Positions 43,717 through 54,868 are shown, counted from the first letter of the stretch. The stretch is 64,000 bases of DNA from Ruegeria arenilitoris (GCF_013035425.1 NZ_WQHX01000002.1:1-64000); one strand, 5' to 3'. Notes: generated by a model not told the origin, from the sequence alone. Numbers and translations: made by a program.

Positions 43717-44931
43717 ATGACCCATCCGATTCACGATAGCCGCTACGCTTGGACCCGCCTTGCGATCACCCTGATAATTGCAACCGTAGCGAACGTCGGA
43801 ATGTGGGCCGTAATTGTCGTAATGCCGGCAATCGAAACAGAATTTGGTGCAGGACGCGCCGAGGCGTCCATGCCCTACACTCTGGCGATGATCGGCTTTG
43901 CCCTGGGAAATATGTGGCTGGGGCGGCTTGTAGACCGGATGGGAGTTACCAAAGCCCTGATCGGGGCTGCAGTGTTAAGCGCCATCAGTTATCTACTAGC
44001 AACACTCGCGCCAAACATGATTTTGCTTGCAGCAGCACATCTCCTGCTGGGTCTCGGTACGTCGGTCGGCTTTGGCCCACTAATTGCCGATATATCACAC
44101 TGGTTCATGCGTCGGCGCGGGATTGCAGTGGCTCTCGTCGCAAGTGGGAATTACCTGTCCGGCGCAATCTGGCCGACTTTGCTGTCGGGAATTCTGGCGC
44201 GCGACGGTTGGCAACTGGTTTATTTGACGCTGGCGGCGATGACACTGATTGTTGTAATCCCACTGTCTCTGCTTCTGCGTCGCCAGGTCCCGATCGAGGC
44301 CCACCAAACCGCTGCTGTAAACGCACAGACAAATGCGCGCAGTGTCGGGATATCACCTCGGGCGCTGCAATATATCCTAGGACTCGCAGGGATAGGTTGC
44401 TGTGTCGCCATGTCTATGCCGCAAGTCCATATCGTCGCGTACTGCGTGGGTCTGGGATATGGTCCGGCCGTGGGCGCCGAGATGCTTTCGCTGATGCTGT
44501 TGGGTGGTGTGGTCAGCCGGGTCGTGTCGGGGTTAGTCGCAGACCAACTGGGCGGAGTATATACACTGCTGATTGGCTCAACCCTCCAATGTATAGCGCT
44601 TTTTCTTTTCTTGCCCTACGATGGGATGGTGTCGCTGTATATTATCAGCCTCCTTTTTGGGCTGGCTCAGGGAGGTATTGTGCCAAGTTACGCATTGGTT
44701 GTACGCGAATACATGCCACCACAGGAAGCCGGCGCCCGGGTCGGTTTTGTTATGATGATGACAATCATGGGCATGGCACTGGGCGGGTGGATGTCCGGAT
44801 GGATTTACGACTTAACCGGAAATTACCAATTGGCCTTTATTAACGGAATTCTGTGGAATGGCCTGAACATTGCTATACTTCTGTTCTTGCTCGGCCGCTC
44901 ACGGCCCAAAAAGCAAGAGGTTTTGGCTTGA
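43717..44931 (+). CDS. MFS transporter, monocarboxylate/oxalate-formate-like
   Basis: A 404-aa protein with twelve membrane helices and no large loops. 'GNMWLGRLVDRMGVTKALI' is the loop 2-3 signature, and 'LGTSVGFGPLIADISHWFMRRRGIAVALV' spread over residues 112-140 resembles the OFA/MCT group, which carries organic acids. The central loop (about 190-210) is short. It lies 62 bp after the ImuA-like gene and overlaps the YceI start (TTGA). Substrate unknown. Confidence 0.85.
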   Translation: MTHPIHDSRYAWTRLAITLIIATVANVGMWAVIVVMPAIETEFGAGRAEASMPYTLAMIGFALGNMWLGRLVDRMGVTKALIGAAVLSAISYLLATLAPNMILLAAAHLLLGLGTSVGFGPLIADISHWFMRRRGIAVALVASGNYLSGAIWPTLLSGILARDGWQLVYLTLAAMTLIVVIPLSLLLRRQVPIEAHQTAAVNAQTNARSVGISPRALQYILGLAGIGCCVAMSMPQVHIVAYCVGLGYGPAVGAEMLSLMLLGGVVSRVVSGLVADQLGGVYTLLIGSTLQCIALFLFLPYDGMVSLYIISLLFGLAQGGIVPSYALVVREYMPPQEAGARVGFVMMMTIMGMALGGWMSGWIYDLTGNYQLAFINGILWNGLNIAILLFLLGRSRPKKQEVLA

Positions 44932-45524
44932 AACACCTGACACGGCGGTCCGTTATCGCGGGCATAGCAACGTTACCGTTGGCACGTTCCGCGCAAGCAG
45001 CGCTGGTCCCGTATACGTTATCAACACAAAGCACTTCAGTTGGTTTCACCTTTAACCTGTCGGGGGTTGCCCAAAGCGGTACGATGCCGATTAAGGCAGC
45101 AAATATTGAAATTGATACGTCGCGTCTGCAAAACAGCCGTGTCAGCGTGACACTTAATGTAGCAGCTGCGCGCACCCGATTGCCGTTTGCCCGTGGGCCT
45201 ATGCTAGGTCAAAGCGTTCTAGATGCAGAGGCCTACCCTACGATCACTTTCAATTCGACCGATATTCAGCTGAGTCCTTCGGGGCACATTTCCAACGGCG
45301 CTCAGATCACCGGAGAATTAACCGTCCGAGGAGTGACAAAGCCTGTAACTTTACTGGCGGACCTTTATCGCCGGCCAGGAAGCAAAGTGGACGATCTGAA
45401 CTCCCTTTCGATCCGTCTGGCCGGCGCACTGGATCGTCATGCTTTTGGTGCTTCGGGATATCCAGAACTGGTCGCTGACGAGGTCGGGCTTAACATTCGC
45501 GCAGAGGTAATCCGTACGCTCTAA
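44928..45524 (+). CDS. YceI family periplasmic lipid-binding protein
   Basis: A 198-aa exported protein that begins with TTG at 44928, overlapping the MFS stop by 4 bp, with an AAGAGG site upstream. 'HLTRRSVIAGIATLPLARS' is a signal of Tat type. After cleavage the YceI domain has 'TQSTSVGFTFNLSGVAQSG', 'FNSTDIQLS' and 'TGELTVRGVTKPVTLLADL', the lipocalin-like barrel that binds isoprenoids. No cytochrome b561 gene is next to it, as often found. The upstream frame in another phase is open but has no ribosome site. Confidence 0.85.
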   Translation: MKHLTRRSVIAGIATLPLARSAQAALVPYTLSTQSTSVGFTFNLSGVAQSGTMPIKAANIEIDTSRLQNSRVSVTLNVAAARTRLPFARGPMLGQSVLDAEAYPTITFNSTDIQLSPSGHISNGAQITGELTVRGVTKPVTLLADLYRRPGSKVDDLNSLSIRLAGALDRHAFGASGYPELVADEVGLNIRAEVIRTL

Positions 45525-45604
45525 AGCCCGAAGGACGAAAAACGACGCGACAAAGTCGAATTGTTACGCGCAATGTCGAAAGATGCCGTCATTCTGCACC
45601 TGTT

Positions 45605-46825
45605 ATGCGCACGATCATTTCCTTTGCTGCCCTTTTTCTTTCCGTCATTCTGCTGCAGCTCTCAACTGGCGGCGTAGGTCCTTTGGACGCCATTTCTGGC
45701 CTGACTCTCGAATTCAGCACTGAACAGATCGGTTTATTGGGGTCAGCGCATTTTCTTGGCTTCTTTATCGGTTGCTGGTGGGCCCCAAGGTTGATGGGCA
45801 ACATCGGTCATTCCCGCGCTTTCGCCGTTTGTACCGCGCTTGGTGCGATGGGACTGATTGGCCATACCCTGACCGACAACGCCTATGTCTGGGCGTTGTT
45901 GCGCGTTGCCTCGGGTACCTGTGTCGCAGGGGCTTACACCGTAATTGAGGCTTGGCTAAACGCAAAGGTTACCAACGAAACCCGTGGGCGTGCCATGGGA
46001 ACCTATCGGATCGTTGATATGGGCGCCTCATTGGGCGCGCAGCTGATTATTGCAGTGCTGCCGCCCGCCTCTTACGTATCCTATAACTTACTGGCGATCT
46101 TGTGTTGCGCTTCTCTGCTTCCGCTTACGCTTACCAAAGCCAGCCAGCCGAAAACGCCCGATGCTCCGCGCCTGCGACCAAAACTTGCTTGGCGCAGTTC
46201 ACCATTGGCCGTTGCTGGTGTGATAGTGGCGGCGCTTAGTTCCGCCTCGTTCAGAATGGTCGGCCCCGTTTATGGACAAGAGGTCGGTTTAGACGTCGAT
46301 CAAATCGCGTTTTTCTTGGCTTCGTTCGTTTTAGGCGGGGCATTGGCGCAATATCCAGTGGGTTGGTTGGCCGACAAATACGATCGCCGATGGGTATTGA
46401 TTTGGCTTTCAGCTGCTGCAGTTCTCAGCAGCTTTGTTACGATGGCCGCGAGTGGCACTGGCACTGTGGGAGTGATGTTGACCGCCGGGTTCTTCGGGCT
46501 GACGACATTTCCGATCTTCTCAGTCTCCTCTGCCCATGCCAATGACTTTGCCACGACTGAGGAACGGGTGGAACTTTCTGCTGCTTTGATGTTCTGGTTT
46601 GCACTAGGGGCAATTGCATCGCCCTATGTTTCATCCACTTTGATCCAGAGTTTCGGCCCCGGCGCACTGTTCGCGTTTGTGGCCCTGGGGCACTTAGGCT
46701 TAATTGTTTTTGGCCTTGCCCGCATGCGTTCTCGCCCTACACCGGAAGAACGTACCAATTATGTCTACGCCCCGAGAACATCGTTCACAATCGGGCGCCT
46801 GCTAAAGCGTGCCCGAGAGGAATAG
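45605..46825 (+). CDS. MFS transporter (YcaD/YfkF-like)
   Basis: A 406-aa protein with twelve hydrophobic helices. 'TEQIGLLGSAHFLGFFIGCWWAP' at residues 38-60, 'RVASGTCVAGAYTVIEAWLN' and 'TRGRAMGTYRIVDMGASLG' (motif A-like) fit the YcaD group of sugar- or amino-acid-like permeases of unknown function. The C-terminal tail is basic ('GRLLKRAREE'). It lies 80 bp after the YceI gene and may have its own promoter. Confidence 0.85.
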   Translation: MRTIISFAALFLSVILLQLSTGGVGPLDAISGLTLEFSTEQIGLLGSAHFLGFFIGCWWAPRLMGNIGHSRAFAVCTALGAMGLIGHTLTDNAYVWALLRVASGTCVAGAYTVIEAWLNAKVTNETRGRAMGTYRIVDMGASLGAQLIIAVLPPASYVSYNLLAILCCASLLPLTLTKASQPKTPDAPRLRPKLAWRSSPLAVAGVIVAALSSASFRMVGPVYGQEVGLDVDQIAFFLASFVLGGALAQYPVGWLADKYDRRWVLIWLSAAAVLSSFVTMAASGTGTVGVMLTAGFFGLTTFPIFSVSSAHANDFATTEERVELSAALMFWFALGAIASPYVSSTLIQSFGPGALFAFVALGHLGLIVFGLARMRSRPTPEERTNYVYAPRTSFTIGRLLKRAREE

Positions 46826-46941
46826 TTCCGGGTCAAGAACATCCTAGCCTGACTGTGTTTGCGGGCCGGACATTAGACCAAAGAACCGCTTGTCAAAGTT
46901 GGAACCAGAACAATCAAGCAGAATTTGACAGAGACATCTTT

Positions 46942-47895
46942 TCATTCGTCGACCGCAAACACTGACGGCGACACAGGGATCAATTCATCCAGAATTGAAC
47001 CGGCCTCATAGCCCAGAAGGTCGACCTCCATCCGAGCCGGGTCACCAAATGCCCAGGCACCCACAAGCCTTTGCATCTTTGCATAACCCGCATACTTTGC
47101 CATTGCGTCAGTCCCGTGGGCGCTTTCTGCGAACAACACCTGCCCGGCAGTCACCTTTTCAGGCATCACCCTCTGCAAGTACAAGAGTACAACATTGACG
47201 TTTTTAACGTTAGATCCACCGTGGTGTACCACGTACATTTTATTCCAATCGTCTTCGTCCATTTCCGAACGCGCATCTGATACTGCTTTGTGTAATGCCT
47301 CAAGCTCGGCCCGAGCTGCATCGCGCATGTTGGCCGACCATTCTGGCCTCATGTCGTTAATAACTTTAATAACCGCCTCGCGGGTCAGCTTTTGCTCGGA
47401 CAATGCTTGGTCGACAAATGCCTTAGCCGTTTCCAGCATTTTTTTCTGACGAACCATAGCGGACTCGGAAATTTTGAGGCCGTCAATCAATGGAAGAAGC
47501 TTTTCTATTTCTTCAGAAATGGTTGAGAACTCGTTCTTCCAGAGCTCACTGGCCGCATCCCCCTGTGGCCACGGCGTGACGGCGCCGATAATGCCCAGCA
47601 AAATATGCGACGTGGACTTGAAGACTAGGTAATGCGGGGCGTCTCTGGAATATGTTGCTTGCCCGCCGTCGTCTGAAAGAACCGTAACGTCACGCGCAAT
47701 GATCATAACAGGACGCGTAGTAGCTGTTAGTGCATCTTGCCCCCGACGAAAAATCGAAAGCATGGCGTGATCGAAGTCTTCGATTGCATTTATCGCATCG
47801 CTTTGATCGGCTTTCGCGTAAGGTGTTAAATTAACGAAAGCTGCACAAAACATGGCAAAGATAGTCAGACCGTGCCTGAACCATGGTGTAAGCAT
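46942..47895 (-). CDS. Exported protein of unknown function
   Basis: A 317-aa protein with a signal peptide (about 1-29, cleaved after 'AKA') and no recognised family. It is helical and acidic overall. The middle (about 120-200) is rich in Glu, Lys and Ala and may form coiled coils; residues 200-260 hold 'YVVHHGGSNVKNVNVVLLYLQR' and the end is 'VSPSVFAVDE'. It is a single minus-strand gene between an MFS gene and metG. No catalytic motif is visible. Confidence 0.75.
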   Translation of the reverse strand: MLTPWFRHGLTIFAMFCAAFVNLTPYAKADQSDAINAIEDFDHAMLSIFRRGQDALTATTRPVMIIARDVTVLSDDGGQATYSRDAPHYLVFKSTSHILLGIIGAVTPWPQGDAASELWKNEFSTISEEIEKLLPLIDGLKISESAMVRQKKMLETAKAFVDQALSEQKLTREAVIKVINDMRPEWSANMRDAARAELEALHKAVSDARSEMDEDDWNKMYVVHHGGSNVKNVNVVLLYLQRVMPEKVTAGQVLFAESAHGTDAMAKYAGYAKMQRLVGAWAFGDPARMEVDLLGYEAGSILDELIPVSPSVFAVDE

Positions 47896-48176
47896 TCACC
47901 CCTCCCAATTTGAGCCGTAGAATTATGATACATTATTGGCTCATTTGCGCGAACAGAGTGATACGGCGGTGAAACTGGGGCGTTAAGCAGCCGCAGCTGA
48001 ACGCATCGACTGGCAAGATTCACCTGTTACAGAGACCTAAGGTCAATCCAAAAGGTTTTTTAACGTTGGATACGCTTTTCCAGATTATTTATAGTCGTTT
48101 GGTTGCGAAACCGGGCTTTTGCTGGACGGTGACATAAGGTAGACGGGCGCGCAGACAGATACGTGGAAACGCAAAA

Positions 48177-49895
48177 ATGGCCCGGATACTCATCACCTCG
48201 GCGATCCCTTACATAAATGGGATCAAGCACCTCGGAAATCTCATCGGATCGCAACTTCCGGCCGATTTGTACGCGCGGTATCAGCGCGGCCGCGGGAATG
48301 AGGTCATGTTTCTTTGCGCCACCGATGAACACGGGACCCCTGCAGAACTAGCTGCGGCAAAGGCAGGCAAGCCGGTCGCCGAATATTGCGCCGAGATGTA
48401 TGGAATACAAGCAGACATCGCCAATCGTTTTGGACTTAGTTTTGATCATTTTGGTCGATCTTCGAGTGAACAGAACAAACATCTTACGCAACATTTCGCA
48501 GGAAAGCTGGACGAATCTGGTTTAATCCGCGAAGTCAGCGAGAAACAAATCTATTCTAATGCGGATGGCAGGTTTCTTCCCGACCGCTATATCGAAGGTA
48601 CCTGCCCCAATTGTGGTTACGACCGAGCGCGCGGTGACCAGTGTGAGAATTGTACGAAACAGTTGGACCCCACCGATCTAATCGAGCCACGCTCGGCCAT
48701 TTCGGGCTCAACGGATTTAGAGGTGCGTGAAACTAAACACCTCTATTTACGTCAATCCGCGATGAAGGATCAGTTGGATGAATGGATTGACAGTAAGACA
48801 GACTGGCCGATCCTGACCACATCTATCGCGAAAAAATGGCTTCATGACGGCGACGGGCTGCAAGACCGAGGGATAACTCGCGATCTGGATTGGGGTGTAC
48901 CGGTCAAGAAAGGCGATCAAGACTGGCCTGGCATGGAAGGAAAAGTCTTCTACGTGTGGTTTGACGCACCTATCGAATACATCGCCTGCGCAAAAGAATG
49001 GGCCGACGCAAATGGCAGAACAGACGCAGATTGGCAGCGTTGGTGGCGTACTGACAAAGGGGCCGACGATGTACGCTATGTTCAGTTTATGGGTAAGGAC
49101 AACGTCCCGTTTCACACCCTGAGCTTCCCCGCGACTATTTTGGGATCAGGCGAGCCATGGAAGATGGTCGATCACCTAAAGTCGTTTAACTATCTCAATT
49201 ATGACGGAGGCCAGTTTTCTACTTCGCAGGGACGCGGCGTATTCATGGACCAAGCTCTTGAGATTTTGCCGGCCGATTATTGGCGTTGGTGGCTACTAAG
49301 TCACGCACCGGAAAGCAGTGACAGCGAATTCACATGGGAAAACTTCCAGCAATCGGTGAACAAAGATTTGGCAGACGTTCTGGGCAACTTTGTAAGCCGT
49401 ATCACCAAATTCTGCCGCTCGAAATTCGGGGAAACCGTTCCCGAAGGTGGCGACTTTGGTGAAAGGGAACAAACGCTAATTTCAGAACTCACGCGCCGCA
49501 TTCGCGCCTATGAGGGCCATATGGAAGCGATGGAGGTTCGTAAATCGGCACAGGAACTGCGCGCCATATGGGTCGCTGGAAATGAATACCTGCAAGCGGC
49601 CGCACCTTGGTCAACCTTTAAGGAAGACCGGGAACTTGCCGCTACGCAAGTTCGTCTGGGTTTGAACTTGATCCGTCTTTACGCAGTCCTGAGTGCACCA
49701 TTTATCCCGGAAACTTCCGCCCGAATGCTCAGCGCAATGAACACGCTGGATACAAGCTGGCCCGACGATGTGGCGGTCGCTTTGACGTCCCTACCCGCTG
49801 GGCATGAATTTTCTGTACCTGACGTTTTATTCGCCAAAATTACGGATGAGCAACGCGAAGATTGGCAAACTCGGTTCGCCGGGACACGCGACTAA
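48177..49895 (+). CDS. metG: Methionyl-tRNA synthetase
   Basis: A 572-aa class I aminoacyl-tRNA synthetase. '[20 protein letters not shown]' holds the HIGH-type motif, a single zinc knuckle is formed by '[17 protein letters not shown]' (about 142-158), and the KMSKS position reads 'FSTSQGRG', a variant used in this subgroup. '[13 protein letters not shown]' is another family motif. The C-terminal tRNA-binding extension of E. coli MetG is absent, which is normal for the short form. Monocistronic. Confidence 0.96.
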   Translation: MARILITSAIPYINGIKHLGNLIGSQLPADLYARYQRGRGNEVMFLCATDEHGTPAELAAAKAGKPVAEYCAEMYGIQADIANRFGLSFDHFGRSSSEQNKHLTQHFAGKLDESGLIREVSEKQIYSNADGRFLPDRYIEGTCPNCGYDRARGDQCENCTKQLDPTDLIEPRSAISGSTDLEVRETKHLYLRQSAMKDQLDEWIDSKTDWPILTTSIAKKWLHDGDGLQDRGITRDLDWGVPVKKGDQDWPGMEGKVFYVWFDAPIEYIACAKEWADANGRTDADWQRWWRTDKGADDVRYVQFMGKDNVPFHTLSFPATILGSGEPWKMVDHLKSFNYLNYDGGQFSTSQGRGVFMDQALEILPADYWRWWLLSHAPESSDSEFTWENFQQSVNKDLADVLGNFVSRITKFCRSKFGETVPEGGDFGEREQTLISELTRRIRAYEGHMEAMEVRKSAQELRAIWVAGNEYLQAAAPWSTFKEDRELAATQVRLGLNLIRLYAVLSAPFIPETSARMLSAMNTLDTSWPDDVAVALTSLPAGHEFSVPDVLFAKITDEQREDWQTRFAGTRD

Positions 49896-50105
49896 AATTT
49901 CGCATTTCAAAAGGCAACCGGTGTCCTTGACGTATTTGGAGCGCCATCAGAGGTTGCTTATGTTTAAAATCGGGGGAAGGACAACAGGGCACTTGGCTAA
50001 GTTGTCCAACCGATAGGAAAATTAATGATCTTTTATCCATGACTTCTCATTCAAGAAGCTTGAGATATGAAAACAAAACGGCCATCCTGACCAAAAATTA
50101 AAACG

Positions 50106-50121
50106 ACTCGTCCGGACAAGT
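50106..50121. promoter_or_regulatory. TetR-type operator candidate before the RND efflux genes
   Basis: ACTCGTCC-GGACAAGT is a 16-bp palindrome with one mismatched pair, 44 bp before the periplasmic adaptor start. Its form resembles AcrR/TetR-family operators that repress efflux pumps. No TetR-family gene is next to it in the window, so the repressor would act from elsewhere. Confidence 0.5.
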
Positions 50122-50165
50122 TCGATGTCTGGAACGAATTCTTTGGTCTGAATGGGGCGCGTGCC

Positions 50166-51344
50166 ATGTCTTTTGCTTTTATCAATACGAATTTCTTTGG
50201 AAGAGAGTCGGCTCGCGGGATCGGAACGAAAATCGCCTTGATCTTCTGCCTCAGCACTGCACACGCAGCGCTCGCCCAAGATCAAGAAAACGCGCCGCCG
50301 CCAAAAGTTTCGATCGCCGCCGCCTATACCGAAGAGATCACCGATGAAGCAGTGTTCATCGGCCGGGCCGAGGCAATTGATAAGGTCGACATAGTGGCGC
50401 GTGTCAACGGGTTCCTCGATAGTCAGGCTGTAGAAGACGGAGCTTTGGTCAAAAAGGACGACCTGCTGTTTACAATCGAGCCTGACCTTTATGAGGCCAC
50501 ATTGGAAGCTCGCAAGGCCGATCTGGACAGAGCCGAAGCCAACCTTGAGCTCGCGAAAGTCGATCTGGCGCGTAAGGAAGAACTGTACAAGCGGGATGCA
50601 ACACCCGAGTCCGAGCGCGACATAGCTCGCGCCAATGAGCTCGTCGCCGAGGCCGAAGTCAAAGCGGCAAATGCTGCCATTCAACAGGCGCAACTTGACC
50701 TAAGTTATACTCAGATACACGCCCCTTTTGACGGGCGTATCGGACGCGTAACAACCAGTGTTGGCGACGTCGTTGGCCCAACCAATCCACCATTGGTGAA
50801 CTTGGTCCGAGAAGCGCCGATCTATGTAAATTTTTCTTTAAATGAGAAGCAGTTCACTACGGTTCTGGAGCAGGTAGGGGAGAACCCGGCCTCCTTAGCA
50901 GAAAGTAATAAGAGCCCGAATGTGCACGTCACGCTTCCAAATGGGACAGAACTGGACGAAACCGGGGAAATCGTTTTTGTGGACAACCGAATTGACCCGT
51001 TGACCGGTGCCATCACTGTACGGGCCGAGTTTGATAATGCTGATCGTCTGATAGTCGACGGGGCTTTCCTTAGCGTCCATATCGAAGCGCTGGAACCGAC
51101 ACTTCAAGTCCTCATCCCGCAGGCCGCCCTGCAGCGTGATCAACGGGGTGAATTTGTTCTGGTGGTTAACGACAAACAAATGGTTGAACAAAGGTATATC
51201 ACCACCGGTGATGTGGTTGGGTCGGCGATAATCGTTTCGGAGGGGCTGCGAGAAGGGGAAAGCGTGATTGTCGAGGGCCTCCAAAGGGTGCGACCAGGCG
51301 TGGCCGTCGACGCGGTTGTTGCCACTGAACAACCGGGAGAATAA
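50166..51344 (+). CDS. RND efflux periplasmic adaptor (membrane fusion protein)
   Basis: A 392-aa protein that bridges the RND pump to an outer-membrane channel. The signal region is long (about 1-38, ending 'AALAQ'), then the barrel-sandwich half 'VARVNGFLDSQAVEDGALVKKDD', a long alpha-hairpin (about 105-165), the second lipoyl half 'IHAPFDGRIGRVTTSVGDVV' and C-terminal beta domains with 'IPQAALQRDQRGEFVLVV'. The gene is 3 bp from the RND pump gene. No outer-membrane factor follows directly; the NodT-type protein at 57010 could serve. Confidence 0.9.
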   Translation: MSFAFINTNFFGRESARGIGTKIALIFCLSTAHAALAQDQENAPPPKVSIAAAYTEEITDEAVFIGRAEAIDKVDIVARVNGFLDSQAVEDGALVKKDDLLFTIEPDLYEATLEARKADLDRAEANLELAKVDLARKEELYKRDATPESERDIARANELVAEAEVKAANAAIQQAQLDLSYTQIHAPFDGRIGRVTTSVGDVVGPTNPPLVNLVREAPIYVNFSLNEKQFTTVLEQVGENPASLAESNKSPNVHVTLPNGTELDETGEIVFVDNRIDPLTGAITVRAEFDNADRLIVDGAFLSVHIEALEPTLQVLIPQAALQRDQRGEFVLVVNDKQMVEQRYITTGDVVGSAIIVSEGLREGESVIVEGLQRVRPGVAVDAVVATEQPGE

Positions 51345-51347
51345 CTG

Positions 51348-54300
51348 ATGTTCTCAGCCCTGTTCATCAGCCGGCCAAAGCTGGCGCTTGTAATCTCGCT
51401 CGTTCTCACCATCATGGGTGGGATTGGCTATCTGGTGTTGCCAGTGGCCCAATTCCCGGACATCACGCCGCCAGTTGTTAGTGTCTCGACAACTTACACC
51501 GGGGCTAACGCGGAAACCGTTGAAAATACCGTGGCCGCGCCAATCGAGGCCCAGGTAAACGGTGTGGACGATATGATTTACATGACGTCGACCTCATCAG
51601 ACAACGGCAATTATTCGTTAAATATCACCTTCGAGGTGGGCACCGATCCTGACATCGCCTCAGTAAACGTGCAAAACCGCGTGGCACAGGCAATGTCTTC
51701 GCTGCCAACTGAGGTCACATCTTCGGGTGTGGTGACACAAAAAGCATCCACAAATATGCTGTTGCTTGTCACTCTGACGTCGCCCAACGGCACGTACGAC
51801 AGTGTATTTCTTTCGAACTATGCCTCGATAAACCTGAAAGATGCCCTTGCGCGCATTCAAGGCGTCGGTAAGGCGGACGTTTTGACCAATCTGGAATATG
51901 CCATGCGTATCTGGATGGACCCGGACAAAATGGCTGCGCTTGCGATTACGCCTGGGGACGTCATCAACGCCATTCGGGAACAGAATATCGAGGTTTCAGC
52001 AGGCTCGATTGGTGCGCCTCCAGTTCCTGAGGGGCAAACTTTTCAGTATACGATTAAAACCAAAGGTCGCCTGACTTCGGCCGCAGAGTTTGGTGAGATC
52101 GTCATTCGAACCGGTGATGCCGGTTCGATTGTGCGAGTTCGTGATATCGCAAGAGTAGAACTGGGAGCCGAATATTATCAGGCGTCAGGATACTTCGACA
52201 GCGTCCCTGCAACTGTACTTGGCATTTATCAGGCCCCAGGCGCAAACGCATTGGCAGTATCGGACAGAGTCGAAGCTGAACTTGAACGCTTATCCCGCGC
52301 CTTCCCTACCGATGTGGAATATCAGGTTCCGTTCAATACCACTGACTTTGTGGAACAATCGCTGAACGATGTGGTTTCAACTTTGATCCTCACATTTATC
52401 CTCGTGATCTCGGTTGTCTTTGTCTTCTTGGGCAGTTGGCGAGCGACAATTATTCCAGCAGTTGCCATTCCCGTATCATTGATCGGCACATTCGCTTTCT
52501 TGCTTGCTTTCGGCATGTCGCTGAACACGATTTCTCTTTTCGCACTGGTACTGGCGATTGGTATCGTCGTTGATGATGCGATCGTTGTGGTCGAAAACGT
52601 TGAACGCATTATCGCCGAAGAAGGGCTGGCACCTGCCGAGGCTACGCGCAAAGCTATGGGCCAGATCACTGGACCTGTTATAGCGACCACGTTGGTTTTG
52701 CTTGCGGTCTTTGTACCAGTCACTTTCATGCCGGGTATTTCTGGTCGATTATATTCTCAGTTTGCCGTTACAATCTCGACCGCGGTTGTTATCTCGTCGA
52801 TCAACGCGCTGACACTTTCGCCTGCACTTTGTGGCTTGGTGTTGCAGGCTCGTTCCGGACCACCAAAGGGTCTTCTGGCCGTTTTCGAAGGTTTCATAGG
52901 TGGATTGCGTAACGGCTATGTCGCAATCGTTCGAAAATTGCTTATCGTACCTATCATATCGTTGGGCATCATCGCGGCGTTTGCGTTTGGCGGCGTGACT
53001 ATTATGTCAAACACTTCCAGTGGCTTCCTGCCTTTAGAGGACAACGGATATTTGTTCGTGGATATCCAGCTACCGGATGCCGCCACATTGGAACGAACCG
53101 AAGCGGTTTCTGAACGGGTGGATGCACAGATACAACAGATCCCCGGAGTTGCGAGTACTGTTCTGATCAACGGTTTCTCGCTTCTAAATGGGACGATCAC
53201 AAACGGATCCGCTATTTTTGTTAACCTCGATAATTGGGACGACCGGCAAGAGGACGATCTGAGCGCCGATGCAATTCTGGGAAAGGTCCTAACAATCGCA
53301 AACGGGGAGTCGGCGGCCTCGATTGTGGCCTTCAACCCTCCGCCTATTCAAGGTCTCGGAATGTCTGCTGGTGTTGAAATGGAGGTGCAGCAAACCGGAG
53401 GAGGAAGTCCGCAAGATCTAGCCTCTGCCGTTGGGTCTTTCGTCTACTCGGCCAATCAAAGGCCTGAAATCGGTCAGGCCTACACAACTTTCCGGGCAAA
53501 TGTCCCTCAATTATTTGTCGATCTGGATCGAGAAAAAGCGAAAACACTGCAAGTTTCCGTGGCCGAGATTTTCCAGACCATGCAGGCGCAGTTGGGGTCG
53601 TACTATGTCAACGACTTCAACCTATTTGGTCGGGTTTATCGTGTAATGATCCAAGCCGAAGGGTCATATCGCGATAATGTCGAGGATATCTCAAACCTGT
53701 ACGTGCGATCGACGAAGGGCGAAATGGTGCCACTTGGAACATTAATTGACGTCGAAAATGTCTTGGGGCCCGTTCTGCTGAAACGGCATAACCTTTTCCG
53801 ATCCGCCACAGTTACTGCGGTTCCGGCCGAAGGGTTGTCTACAGGCGATGCTATTAACGTGATGACAGAGGAATCGGCAACCGCCCTCCCGCCCGGATAT
53901 TCGTTTGAATGGACTGGAACGGCGCAGCAGCAGCTTGCTTCTGGCGGCCTTGTGATCATTATTCTGGGACTTGCTGTTCTGTTTGGATACCTCTTTCTGG
54001 TTGGACAGTACGAAAGCTGGACCATGCCGGTTTCGATCCTGCTATCTGTGATCGTTGCACTGTTTGGGGCCGTTTCAGCCGTGGCCATCGTTGGTAGCGA
54101 CATCAACCTCTACACACAGATCGGGATGATAATGCTTGTTGGCTTGGCCTCTAAGAACGGCATTTTGATCGTAGAATTCGCGATGGAGCAACGCGCGAAT
54201 GGACTGTCGATCAAAGACGCGGCAGCTGAGGCCGCTCATCAACGATTCCGAGCCGTGATGATGACAGCCTTGTCATTCCTTCTTGGCGTTGTGCCGCTGC

Positions 54301-54497
54301 TTGCCGCCAGCGGTGCTGGCGCTGCCAGCCAAAAGGCAATTGGAGTTGCGGTATTCGGCGGAATGCTGGCTGCAACTTTATTTGGCGTCATCTTGGTGCC
54401 TGTGCTCTACGCCGTGATGCAGGGCTTGCGCGAATGGATCAAAGGCTCCAAAGGTGGCTCCGACAAGGAAGCCAGCGACGCTTTGACAGACGCATAG
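51348..54497 (+). CDS. RND multidrug efflux permease (AcrB/MexB type, HAE1)
   Basis: A 1049-aa inner-membrane pump with twelve predicted helices and two large periplasmic loops. '[28 protein letters not shown]' begins near residue 26, the proton relay Asp pair is in '[21 protein letters not shown]' (about 397-417), and '[17 protein letters not shown]' marks helix 10. Length and motifs fit HAE1 pumps that export hydrophobic compounds by proton exchange. It is co-translated with the adaptor and followed by a candidate terminator. Confidence 0.95.
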   Translation: MFSALFISRPKLALVISLVLTIMGGIGYLVLPVAQFPDITPPVVSVSTTYTGANAETVENTVAAPIEAQVNGVDDMIYMTSTSSDNGNYSLNITFEVGTDPDIASVNVQNRVAQAMSSLPTEVTSSGVVTQKASTNMLLLVTLTSPNGTYDSVFLSNYASINLKDALARIQGVGKADVLTNLEYAMRIWMDPDKMAALAITPGDVINAIREQNIEVSAGSIGAPPVPEGQTFQYTIKTKGRLTSAAEFGEIVIRTGDAGSIVRVRDIARVELGAEYYQASGYFDSVPATVLGIYQAPGANALAVSDRVEAELERLSRAFPTDVEYQVPFNTTDFVEQSLNDVVSTLILTFILVISVVFVFLGSWRATIIPAVAIPVSLIGTFAFLLAFGMSLNTISLFALVLAIGIVVDDAIVVVENVERIIAEEGLAPAEATRKAMGQITGPVIATTLVLLAVFVPVTFMPGISGRLYSQFAVTISTAVVISSINALTLSPALCGLVLQARSGPPKGLLAVFEGFIGGLRNGYVAIVRKLLIVPIISLGIIAAFAFGGVTIMSNTSSGFLPLEDNGYLFVDIQLPDAATLERTEAVSERVDAQIQQIPGVASTVLINGFSLLNGTITNGSAIFVNLDNWDDRQEDDLSADAILGKVLTIANGESAASIVAFNPPPIQGLGMSAGVEMEVQQTGGGSPQDLASAVGSFVYSANQRPEIGQAYTTFRANVPQLFVDLDREKAKTLQVSVAEIFQTMQAQLGSYYVNDFNLFGRVYRVMIQAEGSYRDNVEDISNLYVRSTKGEMVPLGTLIDVENVLGPVLLKRHNLFRSATVTAVPAEGLSTGDAINVMTEESATALPPGYSFEWTGTAQQQLASGGLVIIILGLAVLFGYLFLVGQYESWTMPVSILLSVIVALFGAVSAVAIVGSDINLYTQIGMIMLVGLASKNGILIVEFAMEQRANGLSIKDAAAEAAHQRFRAVMMTALSFLLGVVPLLAASGAGAASQKAIGVAVFGGMLAATLFGVILVPVLYAVMQGLREWIKGSKGGSDKEASDALTDA

Positions 54498-54512
54498 GGC
54501 TATAAATTCTTG

Positions 54513-54553
54513 GCGCCCCGTCCAGATGACGGGACGCTCGCCCATTTTTGGGC
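54513..54553 (+). terminator. Candidate terminator after the RND efflux genes
   Basis: GCGCCCCGTC (54513-54522) and GACGGGACGC (54528-54537) form a 10-bp stem with one mismatch, and a second small hairpin (GCCC-ATTTTTG-GGC, about 54540-54553) follows. A T-run is present only in the second loop, so termination is plausible but not certain. Confidence 0.4.
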
Positions 54554-54703
54554 AATTGCTATTCGCAATGCTAATAAACGCACCAACCCAAAGGTTCAAA
54601 AGCATTTTCCGCCAGTCAGTTCCGTTGCGACTTGTCAGGTATTGATCCAACTGACACTATCCATGTTATTCAGAACTGGCACACGGAAGGGGAGAACCGG
54701 GCC

Positions 54704-54859
54704 ATGATCGCTCTTTTGTTTGCGTTATTTGTCGCCACGATGGGCCTTAATTATTATGGCCGCACACAAGCAGGCACGACGCTTTTCCTGATAACGCTGG
54801 CGATGAGTATTTATTGGTTAAAGTATCACGCCACTAGTCAGCTATCCATTCAACTTTAG
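54704..54859 (+). CDS. DUF5993 family small membrane protein
   Basis: A 51-aa protein starting at ATG 54704, preceded by a GGGGAG site. It has two hydrophobic segments (about 2-16 and 26-42) linked by a short 'YYGRTQAGT' loop. I recognise this as the DUF5993 type that commonly precedes dsbB in Rhodobacterales. It sits 9 bp before the DsbB gene, so it probably works with or helps place DsbB; its role is unknown. Confidence 0.75.
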   Translation: MIALLFALFVATMGLNYYGRTQAGTTLFLITLAMSIYWLKYHATSQLSIQL

Positions 54860-54868
54860 GGGCCGAGG

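Noticed and set aside
43749..44843. Plus-strand frame of 364 codons in another phase of the MFS gene at 43717
   Set aside because: Cys-, Arg- and Pro-rich product with no hydrophobic pattern; the other frame encodes a clear MFS transporter.
54498..54703. Possible outer-membrane gene directly after the RND pump
   Set aside because: The interval holds only short frames and hairpins; the nearest outer-membrane factor is at 57010.
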